From a virus: DNA of 64,000 nt. Every line of letters begins with the position of its first letter. Positions within the stretch are counted from its first letter, which is position 1. Where the stretch lies: IMG/VR virus record IMGVR_UViG_3300047476_001657, positions 29,304 to 93,303 of that record; one strand, written 5' to 3'. Under the pieces are notes generated by a model, which made no database searches, was not told the origin of the DNA, and was given only the letters and a program-made list of their open reading frames with translations. Below are positions 61,983 to 64,000 of this stretch, one piece after another. Both the position numbers and the translations under genes were made by a program.

Positions 61983-63734
61983 ATGAAAAATTCAGAACAA
62001 TATTTAAAAAATATTTTAAGAAAAACCTTGAACGAAACCTTAGATGAAAAGGCTGATAAATTAATGGATAAAATCAAAAAGGCTGAAATGGAAGAAGGAT
62101 TTGATTCTCCTGAAATTAAATTAGATAGAGGTGGTAGAGATTATGACAAAGATGAGTTCAAAAAAATGAGATTTAGACCATACGAATTTGAAAAAGATTA
62201 TGATTTAGATTCAACAACTGAGGATGAATTTGAATATCGTTTAAACACTAGAGATATTAATTTGGATGATGAATTATATGGCGATGATGAAGATTTAGAC
62301 TTTTTTACAAGAGAAGATGACGACATCGAACCAATTAATGAAGGTCAAATGTGTGAACAATGTGGTTCAGGTAATATAAGTGAAGGGGAATGTAATGAAT
62401 GTGGTTACAAAAGAATGGACGAAGGAATATATGATGTTGATGATATTGATGACGAAAATGAATTCGATTATGTAGAAGAACAAGATGAAGATGAATTACC
62501 TTCAGATGAAGAAATTTTAGCTAGACATTGTAAATCAAATACAGATGAAGATATTAAAATATGTAATGACCGTAAAGAAATGATGGGTATGGAAATTAAA
62601 GAAAAATTATATGGTAAACAACATAAGTTGGATAAAAATAAAAACGGAAAAATAGATTCTGAAGATTTTGCTATGTTAAGAAAAGAAGAAATTTCTGAAA
62701 AATGGAAAGGTGATGTTGAAGTTGAAAAAACTGGTGAATATGCTGATATGACAATTGAAGAAATTAATTCAGCTATTAAGAAGTTAAAAAAACAAAACGA
62801 GAAATATAAAGAAGATGGAAAAAAAGTTCCTCAAAAAAATAGAGAAAAAATGAGTGAACTTTATTTTGCTAAAAGGGCTAAGCAAGGATGGAAGGGTAAA
62901 GGAAAAGCCGAAGTAGATGAAGAAGTTGAGGAAGGTAATAAATTTACTGGTATGTTAGCAAAAGCTCGTAAAGGGGATAAGTTTACAATTGATGGTAAAT
63001 CTTATACTGACACTTCAGATTATGATGTAAACGAGAGTATTGAATATCGTATTAAGGATAACTTTGGTTCATATATCAAATTAAATGAAAATGAAATGGT
63101 TGAATTAATTGAGAATATCGTTTCAGAACAAAAAACTAAATTAAAAGTAATTGGTAAACCAAAAGGCTTAACTACTTACGAAAAAGCCCACAAAGGGTCA
63201 GGTGAGGAAAATAATGAATATTTGAAATCGGTAAATAAAAAAATGAAAGACTATCTTAAAGATGGATCAAAAGGTGAATATGATATGAATCCAAAAATAT
63301 TCCCTAAAGGAAATGGTGAATTGGGTAAAATGGATAAGAAAGCTTTCAAAATGACAGATGATTTAGAAGATTTCAATTATGAAATTGCCGGTCAAAACTT
63401 CCCAGTTCCTGATGCAATTGATTACAATGAAGAATGGATGGAAAAATTGTTTAAAGGTGACTCTATGACTGGAAATGCACCTGGTGGTAATGCTTTAGAA
63501 TCAGATACTAATGAAAGATTTAATAAAATGAGAAAGAAAAATACTCTTAAAAAATTGAAAGACCAATCATATAAGAGAGTACCACAACCAGTATATAATG
63601 AAAAAACAGGGACTGATGTAGGTAAAGGTTTGAGTATTAAATTAGAAACTATAGAAGCTAAAAAAACACACCAACTTAATGAAGAATTTGATAGAATAAA
63701 AAATCTATTTTCTTATAGTAAAAAAACACAATAA
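61983..63734 (+). CDS. Acidic protein with zinc-ribbon and EF-hand-like loop
   Basis: The 583-residue, Asp/Glu/Lys-rich protein starts MKNSEQYLKNILRKTLNETLDEK. It has a Cys4 zinc ribbon (CEQCGSGNISEGECNECG, about 123-141) and a calcium-loop motif DKNKNGKIDSEDF at about 217-229, of the EF-hand or dockerin type. Several segments resemble scaffold or core proteins in composition. It is driven by its own late motif. A prohead-core or virion-internal role is plausible, but calcium binding and role are not shown. Confidence 0.58.
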   Translation: MKNSEQYLKNILRKTLNETLDEKADKLMDKIKKAEMEEGFDSPEIKLDRGGRDYDKDEFKKMRFRPYEFEKDYDLDSTTEDEFEYRLNTRDINLDDELYGDDEDLDFFTREDDDIEPINEGQMCEQCGSGNISEGECNECGYKRMDEGIYDVDDIDDENEFDYVEEQDEDELPSDEEILARHCKSNTDEDIKICNDRKEMMGMEIKEKLYGKQHKLDKNKNGKIDSEDFAMLRKEEISEKWKGDVEVEKTGEYADMTIEEINSAIKKLKKQNEKYKEDGKKVPQKNREKMSELYFAKRAKQGWKGKGKAEVDEEVEEGNKFTGMLAKARKGDKFTIDGKSYTDTSDYDVNESIEYRIKDNFGSYIKLNENEMVELIENIVSEQKTKLKVIGKPKGLTTYEKAHKGSGEENNEYLKSVNKKMKDYLKDGSKGEYDMNPKIFPKGNGELGKMDKKAFKMTDDLEDFNYEIAGQNFPVPDAIDYNEEWMEKLFKGDSMTGNAPGGNALESDTNERFNKMRKKNTLKKLKDQSYKRVPQPVYNEKTGTDVGKGLSIKLETIEAKKTHQLNEEFDRIKNLFSYSKKTQ

Positions 63735-63762
63735 TATACATTTCTAAAAAAGGTGTTATAAT

Positions 63763-63797
63763 TTCTCCATAAGTTAATTCTTATGGAGAATTTTTTT
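63763..63797 (+). terminator. Terminator overlapping next start codon
   Basis: An 11-bp perfect stem (TTCTCCATAAG with CTTATGGAGAA) with a 6-base loop is followed by seven T. The ATG of the next frame (63783) lies in the right arm. Confidence 0.8.
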
Positions 63798-64000
63798 AAT
63801 TACATAACAAAGCCCATTCCACCTGATGAAGTGGAAATTTATTTCAGAGTTAATAATATGATTCCTGAAAAAATGGAATTATTTTCTGATTTCTGTCAAT
63901 CACTAAATTTATTAGTATTTGAAACTTATTTGGGAGAACAAAAAGATAGGAATGAAACTAAAATACATTTATCTGAAGAGGATAATATAAAACATTTTGA
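63783..64000 (+). CDS. Partial gene at right edge, unknown
   Basis: An ATG at 63783 opens a frame that runs off the window (MENFFNYITKPIPPDEVEI..., then NNMIPEKMELFSDFCQSLN), so the 3' end is missing. The start codon lies in the terminator's right arm; the in-frame ATG at 63858 is an alternative. The visible 72 residues show no motif that I recognise. Confidence 0.5.
   Translation, partial: MENFFNYITKPIPPDEVEIYFRVNNMIPEKMELFSDFCQSLNLLVFETYLGEQKDRNETKIHLSEEDNIKHF

Noticed and set aside
1-64000. tRNA genes and insertion sequences
   Set aside because: No cloverleaf with a GGTTCRA T-loop and no transposase or terminal inverted repeats were noticed on either strand.

Overview
This window is a piece of a T4-like contractile-tailed (myovirus) phage genome, about one third G+C, that probably infects a member of the Bacteroidota, most likely a flavobacterium. 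The phage assignment rests on uvsX, gene 32, 41, 61, 46 and 47 homologues, baseplate gp25 and gp6, a hub-like protein and large fiber genes. The host inference rests on several independent signs. Almost no gene has a Shine-Dalgarno sequence, and starts are preceded by A-rich leaders. One intergenic region carries an exact TTTG-N19-TATCTTTG promoter of the Bacteroidota type. The phage sigma factor resembles Bacteroidota RpoD. Fiber genes carry SprB-like repeats and BspA-type leucine-rich repeats.

Layout. 1-3064: end of a baseplate hub gene, two small virion or assembly candidates and the ssDNA-binding protein. 3129-11386: replication and nucleotide block (uvsX, a C5 DNA methyltransferase, a 5'-3' exonuclease/RNase H, gp41 helicase, nrdB, nrdA). 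11468-29176: a largely coupled late operon for the baseplate and tail (gp25, gp6, a 1766-residue protein with a membrane-like hydrophobic cluster, five more virion proteins, an SprB-repeat fiber). 29210-41819: a minus-strand island of modular fibers and adhesins (Pro-Thr linkers, YadA-like head repeats, BspA repeats) ending in a RuvC-like resolvase. 41873-45097: primase, PD-(D/E)XK nuclease, small proteins and gp47. 45069-55075: an accessory region that separates gp47 from gp46. It holds a methyltransferase/endonuclease pair that looks like an inserted restriction-modification cassette, two more DNA methyltransferases, a hotdog thioesterase, thymidylate synthase, a GIY-YIG homing endonuclease and many small genes. 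55079-57451: gp46. 57545-63734: sigma factor, putative lysis genes (coiled-coil membrane protein, 4-TM protein, amidase) and acidic virion or core candidates. A truncated gene runs off the right edge.

How it works together. A host-type promoter at 57488-57518 would start the sigma-factor operon early. A second motif, TATTTAT(A/T), lies just upstream of many late genes on both strands, always in the sense orientation of the gene. I infer that it is the late promoter read by the phage-modified polymerase. The two most interesting signals are (i) the methyltransferase/endonuclease cassette, which is flanked by two diverged copies of the same 39-nt gene end and has a 40-bp perfect palindrome between its convergent genes, and (ii) the homing endonuclease start region, where a hairpin holds the start codon and the late motif overlaps the hairpin's left arm, a layout like the known late-only control of T4 I-TevI. 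No tRNA, CRISPR array or insertion sequence was seen, and no stretch over 300 bases lacks a gene.
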